Under the pieces are notes generated by a model that was given only the letters and a program-made list of their open reading frames with translations, did not search any database and had not been told where the DNA came from. A stretch of 5,991 nucleotides of DNA from positions 1-5,991 of the forward strand of contig DASQRW010000191.1 in assembly GCA_035642715.1 (NCBI GenBank), in the 5' to 3' direction. Each line of letters begins with the position of its first letter. Positions within the stretch are counted from its first letter, which is position 1. Position numbers and translations under genes: made by a program. The DNA comes from JAJNBK01 sp035642715 (GTDB taxonomy: Archaea; Thermoproteota; Nitrososphaeria; Nitrososphaerales; Nitrososphaeraceae). Below are positions 1 to 5,911 of this stretch, in pieces.

Positions 1-405
1 TCGACGGTAGGATTATCATATAATGCATTTGCATATCATGGACAGGAAGTTCTTCTTGCCTTAGACAGCGCACAATTCATACCTCGGTTAAATACTACTG
101 AAGGATCTCAAGTTAAAGTACTTGTAAATTATACTGTAAATACCGTAAATGACCCTTCAATTGTAAATCAAATAATAAATGCTGTTATGAATGTATATAC
201 TCTTAATGGAACATTAATAAAAACATCTTCATTTCCAGCTGGATTTACTGCTAATAACTTTGGTACACAGCAACTTGCAACCACTATAAAAGGAAATACG
301 ATACAAAATATAACAGCAGTTATAACAATTACAAATGCAGCAAAGCTAATACCTCTTTCAAACTCCTTAACCACGAAACTCAACTTGGGACAGGTTATAC
401 AATGA
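1..405 (+). CDS. C-terminal part of a secreted, beta-rich hypothetical protein (5' truncated)
   Basis: The reading frame is open from the first base of the window to a TGA at 403-405, giving 134 visible residues; the start lies outside the window. The visible part is rich in Thr, Asn, Val and Ile in alternating patterns, as in extracellular beta-sandwich domains. It has one Cys-free stretch with four N-glycosylation sequons (N31-T-T, N43-Y-T, N69-G-T and N103-I-T). These features fit a cell-surface or exported archaeal glycoprotein. The segment NGTLIKTSSFPAGFTAN resembles, from memory, repeat-like modules of large exported hypothetical proteins in Nitrososphaera-type archaea. There is no C-terminal transmembrane anchor before the stop, so the protein is either secreted or anchored at its unseen N-terminus. 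No enzymatic motif is visible and no function is assigned. An internal ATG at 187 is in the same frame but is not the likely start, because coding continues upstream of it. Confidence 0.8.
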   Translation, partial: STVGLSYNAFAYHGQEVLLALDSAQFIPRLNTTEGSQVKVLVNYTVNTVNDPSIVNQIINAVMNVYTLNGTLIKTSSFPAGFTANNFGTQQLATTIKGNTIQNITAVITITNAAKLIPLSNSLTTKLNLGQVIQ

Positions 406-690
406 TAATATATAGGAAGATGTGGATTTATTATTATTACTTATCCTAATCCCATTAATTATGCCAATAATCATCGCGATCAAAATCCAAATTATCAAAA
501 ATACTAGTACAAATGTTGCCTAATATGATCAGTAGATAACGAAAGGAAAGTATATAGATAAAGAAGCAATTTCATATGACTATATTTGTTTTCATGTAGA
601 TTAATTCAAGGGAGGAGAATGCTTCCATATCATGTTCTATTAATAGAAAAAGTGTCTATAGATTATATTTGTTTGAATAACCGATAATAA

Positions 691-700
691 TATATAAAAA
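691..700 (+). promoter_or_regulatory. TATA box of an orphan transcript
   Basis: TATATAAAAA is a near-ideal archaeal TATA box. Its centre at about 695 predicts a transcription start near 722. No sizeable reading frame follows within the next 250 bases, so it may drive a small RNA rather than an mRNA. In AT-rich DNA such boxes also arise by chance. Confidence 0.35.
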
Positions 701-721
701 CAAAGATCAACTGGAGTTAAC

Positions 722-905
722 ATAATAGCGGTGCAGATGATAATAATCTGTACACTTGAAAATGCTAACGCTAACTATCACAAAGGAGAATTTGCATAAA
801 ACGAGATTGGGTATGTATAATTTCAAAGAGTGGTGAACAAAAGCGTCTGTTTGCTAGTAAATGAACCACTTTGACGTTTCTCTATGTAATTTGAGCTTTG
901 CTTTT
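722..905 (+). ncRNA. Candidate small RNA downstream of an orphan TATA box
   Basis: The region starts where the 691-700 TATA box would place transcription. Near its 5' end a hairpin can form: GTG(731-733) pairs with CAC(753-755) and CAGAT(734-738) pairs with ATCTG(746-750), with a two-base bulge and a 7-base loop. Further on, 827-834 can pair with 865-872 (8 pairs including one G-U). Loop bases 841-847 can pair with 873-879 (7 pairs including one G-U), either as an alternative fold or a pseudoknot. T-rich sequence at 877-905 could end the transcript. The only frames inside are about 20 codons. All of this was found by eye, and stems of this size occur by chance, so this is a hypothesis. Confidence 0.2.
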
Positions 906-940
906 AGTAGTTAGCACTATTATTATAATTACCACTATGC

Positions 941-953
941 TTATAATATATAA
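941..953 (+). promoter_or_regulatory. TATA box of the NDH-2-like gene (leaderless mRNA)
   Basis: TTATAATATATAA lies with its 5' half centred about 26-27 bases before the ATG at 971. This places the transcription start at or within a few bases of the start codon. There is no Shine-Dalgarno sequence (ATTACCAACC directly precedes the ATG), which agrees with a leaderless archaeal transcript and supports the chosen start. Confidence 0.7.
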
Positions 954-970
954 GATAGAATTACCAACCT

Positions 971-2191
971 ATGAACAATATTGTTATACTTGGAGGGGGT
1001 TATGCAGGAATCTTTGCAGCAGCTAATCTCATAAATAAACGTGGGGATGTAAAAATCATTATCATTGATAAAAATCCATATCATCAACTCTTACAGCAGA
1101 TTCATCTCATACCAGCAAATATCAAAATTCCAGAAAATCTTACTTTGAAGATTAATGACTTATTAAAAAATGACGTAGACTTTTTCGAAGATAGCTTGGA
1201 AAGTATTAATTTAGAGAAAAGAAGAGTTATAACTAAAACTGGCATAGAGTATTCATATAATTATATAATAATAGCTTTAGGAGCCACAGATGCATATTAT
1301 AATGTAAAAGGAGCACAACAATACTCGCATTCTTTTAGATCGGTAAGTGATGCTCTAAAACTTAGAGAAGCAATCACAAAACTACCATCAGATTCTGTGA
1401 TTGTTATATGCGGTGGAGGAGCTACTGGTATTAGTTTGGCTGGAGCTTTATCAGAAACTTTTGGAGAAAAAATCAAAATAAAGGTTGTAGAGGCACAAGA
1501 TAATATACTTGCTGAATGGGATCCTCGTTTAGTCAAGACTGCGAAGAAGATTTTGAGTGAAAGAAACGTAGAAATACTAACAGGACAGCCAGTAAAAGAG
1601 ATTAGTAATTCTTCTGTGGTAGTAGGTTCTAATATAAGAGTAAACTGTGACCTAACTGTCTGGACTGCAGGTATCAAAGGATTTGATATTAAAACTACAC
1701 CACACGTTAAAACAACCAAATCTGAAAGAATAATCGTAAATAAGTATTCGCAGATAGAAGGATTTGATAATGCATTTGCTGTTGGTGATATATCTGCTTT
1801 CACTCTTGAAAATGGAATGCTTTCTCCACAGCTTGCACAGTTTGCAGTCAGACAGGCACGTAATGTTGCCAAAAACATCATACGTAAAGAAGGAGGAGAA
1901 CCAATGATAGAACTTGATTATTCACAAAAAGGTCAAATATTGTCATTAGGCAGAAGATGTATAGGGCTGATAAATGGTATACTTGTTACAGGAGCTTTGT
2001 GCGAGTATGCAGAAGATTTTGTAATTGATAACTATATAGCGGCAATAGAGAATAGAGGAAAAGGAATACATGCTCTAGCTTATGAAAATGATGTAGTATC
2101 ACAAATTTCAACGTCATTGAATTTTATGACTTATACTGCATCAAGAGTATTATCAAACAAGTCAAACGTAACGAGAGGAGATCTAGTATAA
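971..2191 (+). CDS. NDH-2-like FAD-dependent NAD(P)H:quinone oxidoreductase
   Basis: A 406-residue flavoprotein of the Pyr_redox_2 superfamily, close in length to single-subunit type II NADH dehydrogenases. These pass electrons from NAD(P)H through FAD to quinone at the inner face of the membrane without pumping protons. The FAD-binding GGGYAG motif is at residues 8-13, and the second (NAD(P)H) Rossmann motif GGGATG is at 148-153. An acidic residue at the end of its second strand (VVEAQ, E174) fits NADH use. The sequence TVWTAG is at 229-234 and the FAD-contacting AVGD at 270-273. AQFAVRQ at 289-295 resembles the NDH-2 quinone-site AQxAxQ helix. The C-terminal part (about 320-360) is amphipathic, as expected for membrane attachment. 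Unusually, the Glu that normally follows TGI in NDH-2 (GxTGxE) is Ser155. It is the only gene on this strand with its own promoter, and it converges on the B12-protein gene. A sulfide:quinone reductase or another NAD(P)/FAD oxidoreductase cannot be excluded, but no clear SQR cysteine pattern is seen. Confidence 0.92.
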   Translation: MNNIVILGGGYAGIFAAANLINKRGDVKIIIIDKNPYHQLLQQIHLIPANIKIPENLTLKINDLLKNDVDFFEDSLESINLEKRRVITKTGIEYSYNYIIIALGATDAYYNVKGAQQYSHSFRSVSDALKLREAITKLPSDSVIVICGGGATGISLAGALSETFGEKIKIKVVEAQDNILAEWDPRLVKTAKKILSERNVEILTGQPVKEISNSSVVVGSNIRVNCDLTVWTAGIKGFDIKTTPHVKTTKSERIIVNKYSQIEGFDNAFAVGDISAFTLENGMLSPQLAQFAVRQARNVAKNIIRKEGGEPMIELDYSQKGQILSLGRRCIGLINGILVTGALCEYAEDFVIDNYIAAIENRGKGIHALAYENDVVSQISTSLNFMTYTASRVLSNKSNVTRGDLV

Positions 2192-2372
2192 GGTAATTGA
2201 GAGAACAAATTTACAGTTGAATACAAAACACAATCTGAACTAATATATCAACTGAAACAACAGAAGTAACAGTACAAAAATGTCTCGATCCAAATTGCAA
2301 TTAATAAACAGAAAATGAAACAATTTTAACGTTATTACAAGTTTTTTCTAATATATTGGAAAATTAGATAAG

Positions 2373-2395
2373 TTGATTGTTATCAATTGTTTTTC
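2373..2395 (+). terminator. Hairpin plus T-tract between convergent genes
   Basis: TTGAT (2373-2377) and ATCAA (2382-2386) form a 5-pair stem with a 4-base loop. TTGTTTTTC follows, resembling an intrinsic terminator for plus-strand transcription. A second T-run lies at 2342-2347. The stem is weak and AT-only apart from one G-C pair per arm, and archaeal termination depends mainly on T-tracts. The site overlaps the last codons of the opposing B12-protein gene. Confidence 0.4.
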
Positions 2396-3257
2396 AACAG
2401 ATATGTTGTATTATTAATTTTATAACCTCACCAAATGATGTATTAGGCATGAACACGACGTCGTCATTAGTAATGTAATCATCAACCTTATTTAAACCAG
2501 AACCGCCTATTATTATTGGTACTTTATGATACTTTAAATGAATTTCCTTGATCAGTCTTTCAGCTGGCTTTATATTGTCTGCAATAGTTATTGAAATAAG
2601 TATAATATCCGGCTCTATATCCTTTAGATAGCCAATAATTGACTCTGAAGGAACTGAAGGTGAGATATTATATACTTTAAATCCTTTGTTAAGAAGAAGA
2701 GATTCTATTATATTACAGACTAAACTATGTAGTTCTCCCTCCGGAGTACATATCAGAATTTTATATTGTGACCTTGTTGCTTTTGAATGAGAAATTTGTT
2801 CATTTATTACCTTTACTAGGCTGCTGGCAGTATTAGTACATGCATGTTCAGTTGCAACATCAAGTTTTCCTTGCTCCCATAGTTCTCCAATTTTATACAT
2901 GACAGGTTTTAGTAGCTTGTCATAAAAATTTGCGAGTCCAAATAACGATGAATACTTATCGTACGTTTTGATAAGATCACCCAGGTTGCACTCTGTTAAT
3001 AACGCAAATATTTCTTCTTGTATTTTTGCTAGCAGTTTTTCTTTATCTGCAGGAGAAGAGCTGTAAATTGAGATAAATGTGATAATCTTAGGATCATGGC
3101 GATATTCTTTAGGAATATCTTCAATTGTTACATTAGATGTTTTTCCAAGATACTTTATTATCTGTTGCTTTGAGGTATTGTTTTTATGATCCCATACGCT
3201 TTGAACAAGATAAGCATAATTAATGCCCTTTACTTTCTTACTTCTAATATATACCAT
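2394..3257 (-). CDS. CarH/LitR-like cobalamin-binding protein with transposase-type N-terminal module
   Basis: A 287-residue soluble protein with three parts. Residues 1-40 (YIRSKK, YLVQSVWD, IIKYLGK) resemble the short basic module found at the start of IS1634-type transposases and some other archaeal proteins. Residues about 70-155 form a four-helix B12-binding cap (B12-binding_2 type) carrying W127-x9-E137-H138, the signature of CarH/LitR photoreceptor caps. Residues 165-287 form a B12-binding Rossmann domain: E175-L-H177-S-L-V matches the DxHxxG loop in a relaxed form with the cobalt-ligating His kept, followed by the SITIAD and GGSG loops. In bacteria this cap and domain bind adenosylcobalamin and sense light through a MerR head, which is absent here. 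Methyltransferase corrinoid proteins share the fold but normally lack the W-x9-EH motif. A sensor or regulator is most likely; a DNA-binding role for the N-terminus is inference. It follows the membrane-protein gene after 87 bases and has its own TATA-like box. The ATG at 3257 keeps the N-terminal module complete. Confidence 0.9.
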   Translation of the reverse strand: MVYIRSKKVKGINYAYLVQSVWDHKNNTSKQQIIKYLGKTSNVTIEDIPKEYRHDPKIITFISIYSSSPADKEKLLAKIQEEIFALLTECNLGDLIKTYDKYSSLFGLANFYDKLLKPVMYKIGELWEQGKLDVATEHACTNTASSLVKVINEQISHSKATRSQYKILICTPEGELHSLVCNIIESLLLNKGFKVYNISPSVPSESIIGYLKDIEPDIILISITIADNIKPAERLIKEIHLKYHKVPIIIGGSGLNKVDDYITNDDVVFMPNTSFGEVIKLIIQHIC

Positions 3258-3296
3258 TTCTAAACAAAATTATTACCTTTATTTACTATTCCCAAT

Positions 3297-3306
3297 TATA
3301 TTAAAT
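3297..3306 (-). promoter_or_regulatory. TATA-like box of the cobalamin-binding protein gene
   Basis: Read on the minus strand, TTTAATATA lies in the 87-base gap with its centre near 3301. It predicts a transcription start near 3274 and a leader of about 17 bases before the ATG at 3257. The leader shows no well-placed Shine-Dalgarno site. The box suggests the gene can be transcribed separately from its upstream neighbours. Confidence 0.4.
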
Positions 3307-3344
3307 TAGTGGTAAATAACAATTCTGGTGCTAAAAGAGAGATA

Positions 3345-3923
3345 TTAGGAGGATTGTTGTGCAGTGGCTTTGATCCTTGCAAACATTCCTAGTGTTGCCA
3401 TTCTTCCAGATATAAATCCAGTCATTGCACCATATATAAGATGGAAAAAAAATGATCCTCCTATAATAATAGGATATAATCCCTGAAAGTGTGAAGCTAT
3501 GTTATAGATATATTGATTTGGTGCCGAGAACGCAAAGGAATCAAGTCTTGGCTGTATCCCTAAGGTTGCTAGTGGCACAAATAACAGAAGCCATAAAGCT
3601 ATACCAACAATCATTCCCCTTGGTACGCCGTATCGTGCGTTATATGGTGCAATTTTCGGCCAAAATATTGCAAGTTGTCCAAATATGTTTCCTGCAGTAA
3701 TTCCTGTCAACACATGTAGCGCAAACCCTATGTATTGAGCAGTTGTTGTATCAGTAAATCCTATCGAGATGCCAATTACAGCAAAGAAAGTACCTGGTGG
3801 AGTTCCTGATATGAGATCAACTATTACAAGTAGACCCGAAATTGCCCAAGCTGAAATAAATCCTGCTAATGAGCAATACAATATAAATAATTTAGAGGTT
3901 TTTTGCGATTCCATGAGTTGCAT
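3345..3923 (-). CDS. Multi-pass membrane protein of unknown function
   Basis: A 192-residue hydrophobic protein with four or five predicted membrane helices, at about residues 12-37, 62-88, 103-122 and 148-173, with a weaker hydrophobic stretch at 43-57. Glycine-rich motifs sit in and between the helices: SGTPPGTFF (39-47), LHVLTGITAGNIFG (69-82) and FFFHLIYGAMTGFISG (158-173). The last, with His and Tyr in a membrane helix, recalls the HLxYGxxxG pattern of YagU/DUF1440-like membrane proteins; I hold that link only loosely. There are no signal peptidase site, cofactor motif or charged catalytic residues that would define an activity. It lies 50 bases downstream of the SDR-membrane fusion gene on the same strand, so the two may be co-expressed in the membrane. 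The start is uncertain: Met1 (3923) gives the longest form, but a TATA-like box at 3933-3943 would place transcription at about 3912, favouring a leaderless start at Met4 (3914). Confidence 0.82.
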   Translation of the reverse strand: MQLMESQKTSKLFILYCSLAGFISAWAISGLLVIVDLISGTPPGTFFAVIGISIGFTDTTTAQYIGFALHVLTGITAGNIFGQLAIFWPKIAPYNARYGVPRGMIVGIALWLLLFVPLATLGIQPRLDSFAFSAPNQYIYNIASHFQGLYPIIIGGSFFFHLIYGAMTGFISGRMATLGMFARIKATAQQSS

Positions 3924-3932
3924 TGGTAGTAG

Positions 3933-3943
3933 TAATATAAAAA
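3933..3943 (-). promoter_or_regulatory. TATA-like box before the multi-pass membrane protein gene
   Basis: On the minus strand this reads TTTTTATATTA, with the box centred near 3938. The usual 26-27 base spacing puts transcription start near 3912. That coincides with the second in-frame ATG (3914-3912) and lies downstream of the first (3923). If used, it gives a leaderless mRNA for the shorter, 189-residue form. Confidence 0.4.
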
Positions 3944-3973
3944 CAAGTGACTAAGATTTTTAATAGTGCCTAA

Positions 3974-5374
3974 CTATAGACCATGAACTCTTATTTTATG
4001 AAATACGTTATGAGATGCTACTACAACTACTGCCGCAATTATGGCACCAATAAAGTTTCTTATAGTCATAATTATGTCAGGAGAGCTAGCAATTAACGAA
4101 TTCCCTAAAACAGTGTATATGTTGTCAGTTAACCAAAAGGCAAGAGTAATCCAACCAATTATACCTGCAACCATAGCACCAAGCCTTGCTCCTTTAATTA
4201 CAAAATATATTGAGAAAGCTATTCCGAAATACCAGAAACCACTTAGAATTAACCAATTAGCTTGAAATATTTCAGGCCTGGCGTCGAGTATATAGTAAGT
4301 AGAACTTATAGCAACCATTGCAAATAGTGATATTGACAGAATTCTATTATTAAAAGAGTGAGAAGTACGCTCTCTTCTTGCAATCCTTTCTCTTTGCATT
4401 TGTTCTTCTTTTGCAGATTTTATTGCTTCTTCAAAATTTTTTAGCTGAATAGGAATCCATTTTTTTATTGAATCATCTTTTACTGTTGCCTCATGTTTGA
4501 GGCTATCTATTAAAGGTCTTGCCAATGATGCCTTAACAGGAGTAATAAGATCAATCCAATAGGAAGAAAGTCGTGGAGTGAGGAAAGGAATTATGATTAT
4601 TTTTATTGACTTGTTTAGCATTTTTGCATAACGTCTCATCATATCTACATATGTAAGCACGTCTGATCCTCCAATCTCAAATGTTCTTCCTTCGGTTTCT
4701 TTCACATCAATAGCTTTAACTAAATAAGTAACCACATCGTCTACGGATATTGGTTGTGATTTAGTCAGGACCCATTTTGGACACACCATCGCAGGAAGCC
4801 TCTCAACAAGATACTGTAGCATTTGAAATGAACCTCCTCCTTGCCCTAAAATAACAGCAGCTTGGAATATTGTCACTTTTGCATCGGATGTTTTTAATAT
4901 TTCACCTACTTGTTTTCTGCTCCTTAAATGTTCTGAAAGTTCATTGTCTTTCCCATGACTCAGCCCGCCAAGGTAGATAATTCTCTTAACTCCACATTCT
5001 GTGGCTGCCCTTGCAAAATTTTCTGCAGCAAGTCTGTCCCTTTCTGCAAATTTCTTCCATTCCTTAGAAGAACCTTCCATTGAATGTATTAGATAAAATG
5101 CAACGTCTACTCCAGACATTGCTTTTACAACTTGTTGATAGTTAGTGACATCTGCATTTACTATTTTAACATCTCGATTAAAATGACTCTCCAATGACTC
5201 GACATTTCGTGTCATGCATATTATCTCTTGATAGTCTTTAGAAGAAGCTGATAAAGATAATCTATATACTACACGGCTTCCAATAAAGCCACTAGCACCT
5301 GTGACCAAAATTTTTAAAGTCCTACCTTTTGAATTGCGAACAACCGTTTGGTTTAAGATATTTTGATTTTGCAT
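3974..5374 (-). CDS. YbjT-type atypical SDR (NAD(P)-binding) fused to a four-helix membrane domain
   Basis: A 466-residue fusion protein. Residues 20-240 form an NAD(P)-binding Rossmann fold of the atypical/extended SDR group: T25-G-A-S-G-F-I-G32 is the dinucleotide-binding TGxxGxxG. Next come NADV (73-76), FYLIHSM (93-99), IIYLGGL (132-138) and HLRSRKQVG (149-157), where classical SDRs carry the catalytic Tyr-x3-Lys. Residues 262-300 (FLTPRLSSYWIDLITPV, then ASLARPL) match the segment typical of YbjT-like SDRs that usually end in a DUF2867 domain. Here that domain is absent. A charged, probably helical linker (about 311-340, rich in Glu, Lys, Arg) leads into four membrane helices at about 345-362, 374-394, 398-417 and 436-455. 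The enzyme part should face the cytoplasm, tethered to the membrane. The substrate is unknown; quinone- or isoprenoid-related reduction is only a guess. It starts 30 bases after the small upstream gene, probably in one operon. Confidence 0.92.
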   Translation of the reverse strand: MQNQNILNQTVVRNSKGRTLKILVTGASGFIGSRVVYRLSLSASSKDYQEIICMTRNVESLESHFNRDVKIVNADVTNYQQVVKAMSGVDVAFYLIHSMEGSSKEWKKFAERDRLAAENFARAATECGVKRIIYLGGLSHGKDNELSEHLRSRKQVGEILKTSDAKVTIFQAAVILGQGGGSFQMLQYLVERLPAMVCPKWVLTKSQPISVDDVVTYLVKAIDVKETEGRTFEIGGSDVLTYVDMMRRYAKMLNKSIKIIIIPFLTPRLSSYWIDLITPVKASLARPLIDSLKHEATVKDDSIKKWIPIQLKNFEEAIKSAKEEQMQRERIARRERTSHSFNNRILSISLFAMVAISSTYYILDARPEIFQANWLILSGFWYFGIAFSIYFVIKGARLGAMVAGIIGWITLAFWLTDNIYTVLGNSLIASSPDIIMTIRNFIGAIIAAVVVVASHNVFHKIRVHGL

Positions 5375-5404
5375 TATTCAATCACTGTAGTAAATTTTTT
5401 TATT

Positions 5405-5716
5405 TTATTTTTGATGACTATCCATTACCATTGTCATAGATATAGGAAGAACATTTGCTAAATTTTGCATAGTCTCATCATTGACGTACAACTCAATCAT
5501 ATCTCTATTCCCTTTTGTGACGGTGCTATTTATTACAATTTTGTTTTTTTCTCCCATATAAAAATAGATCAATGCTTGATCTGTATCTATTTCAAAATCG
5601 CTAGGAAATATTACAGATTGATTTCCGACTTGTATATTTATTCTATATGATTTATCACCTACAACAGCTTGGCCATAGACATAGCTTTCCCCCAGATCTA
5701 AGTGCAAATTAAACAT
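5405..5716 (-). CDS. Small hypothetical protein, beta-rich and probably cytoplasmic
   Basis: A protein of 103 residues when started at the ATG at 5716. The same frame extends five codons further to a TTG at 5731, but the ATG is the ordinary choice and there is no Shine-Dalgarno site to favour TTG. The sequence alternates polar and hydrophobic residues (for example YRINIQVGNQSVIF, ALIYFYMG, NKIVINSTV), suggesting a compact beta-sheet domain. It ends with a Met-rich helix-like stretch (LPISMTMVMDSHQK). There are no cysteines, membrane segments, signal peptide or recognised motif, and I do not recognise the family. The stop codon lies 30 bases before the start of the SDR-membrane fusion gene on the same strand, so co-transcription is likely and a shared process is possible. 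The dense, even amino-acid composition argues that it is a real gene rather than a chance frame. Confidence 0.7.
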   Translation of the reverse strand: MFNLHLDLGESYVYGQAVVGDKSYRINIQVGNQSVIFPSDFEIDTDQALIYFYMGEKNKIVINSTVTKGNRDMIELYVNDETMQNLANVLPISMTMVMDSHQK

Positions 5717-5760
5717 AATCGATCTTATCAATTTATTTCGATATCGCTATCAATCTTCCC

Positions 5761-5768
5761 ATATTTAA
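5761..5768 (-). promoter_or_regulatory. Candidate TATA box for the small protein-SDR-membrane protein cluster
   Basis: On the minus strand this reads TTAAATAT, a good archaeal box. Its centre at about 5764 predicts transcription start near 5738 and a leader of about 22 bases before the ATG at 5716. A perfect 8-base palindrome, CGATATCG (5739-5746), overlaps the bases just before the predicted start, where an archaeal repressor could bind. The palindrome is short and may be chance. Confidence 0.35.
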
Positions 5769-5852
5769 GCAATGCCAACAAATCATTATAGTGCCAAAAC
5801 ATATTATTAACTTTGCTAATACTAAAATCGAATATAGCACAAACCAATCAAC

Positions 5853-5878
5853 AAAAATACTAGTAAAAAAAGAAAAAA
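5853..5878 (-). terminator. T-rich tract downstream of the right-edge gene
   Basis: On the minus strand there are runs of six, seven and five T residues (5878-5873, 5871-5865 and 5857-5853). They begin about 34 bases after the stop codon of the reading frame ending at 5912. Multiple T-runs of this kind are the usual archaeal termination signal. No hairpin is seen before them. Confidence 0.45.
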
Positions 5879-5911
5879 TAATAGAAGAAGATGATTTATT
5901 GTTTATATTAT

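Larger units (their letters stand above)
406..970. other. 565-base intergenic region without a convincing gene
   Basis: No long open frame runs through this region on either strand. From left to right it holds the following. There is a T-rich stretch (423-445) that could end the upstream transcript. A 33-codon hydrophobic frame begins with GTG at 422 and stops at 521-523. A TATA-like string lies at 551-560. A purine-rich GGGAGGAGA abuts an ATG at 619 that opens only 22 codons, and it is too close to act as a normal ribosome binding site. A strong TATA box lies at 691-700, followed by hairpin-forming sequence (731-879), and the promoter of the next gene lies at 941-953. I see no tRNA, insertion sequence or repeat array. 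Confidence 0.7.

Noticed and set aside
168..383. A 71-codon minus-strand hydrophobic frame.
   Set aside because: It is the antisense of the secreted-protein gene; its Val/Ile/Phe-rich translation follows from the Asn/Thr/Lys codons of the sense strand.
619..687. A 22-codon frame directly after GGGAGGAGA.
   Set aside because: The purine-rich stretch touches the ATG, leaving no spacing for ribosome binding. The peptide is very short with no recognisable feature, and leaderless starts seem to be the rule here.
1297..1881. A 194-codon minus-strand frame.
   Set aside because: It lies entirely inside the well-supported NDH-2-like gene on the opposite strand. Its translation is Ser/Thr/Leu-rich without domain motifs, as expected for an antisense shadow.
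2394..3257. The transposase-like N-terminus as evidence of an insertion sequence.
   Set aside because: Only the first 40 residues resemble transposases. No DDE catalytic domain, terminal inverted repeats or target duplications are visible, and the frame continues intact into the B12-binding domains.
5717..5731. TTG start five codons upstream of the ATG of the small beta-rich protein.
   Set aside because: An ATG is available at 5716, there is no Shine-Dalgarno site to support TTG, and the predicted transcript start near 5738 leaves only about 7 bases before the TTG.
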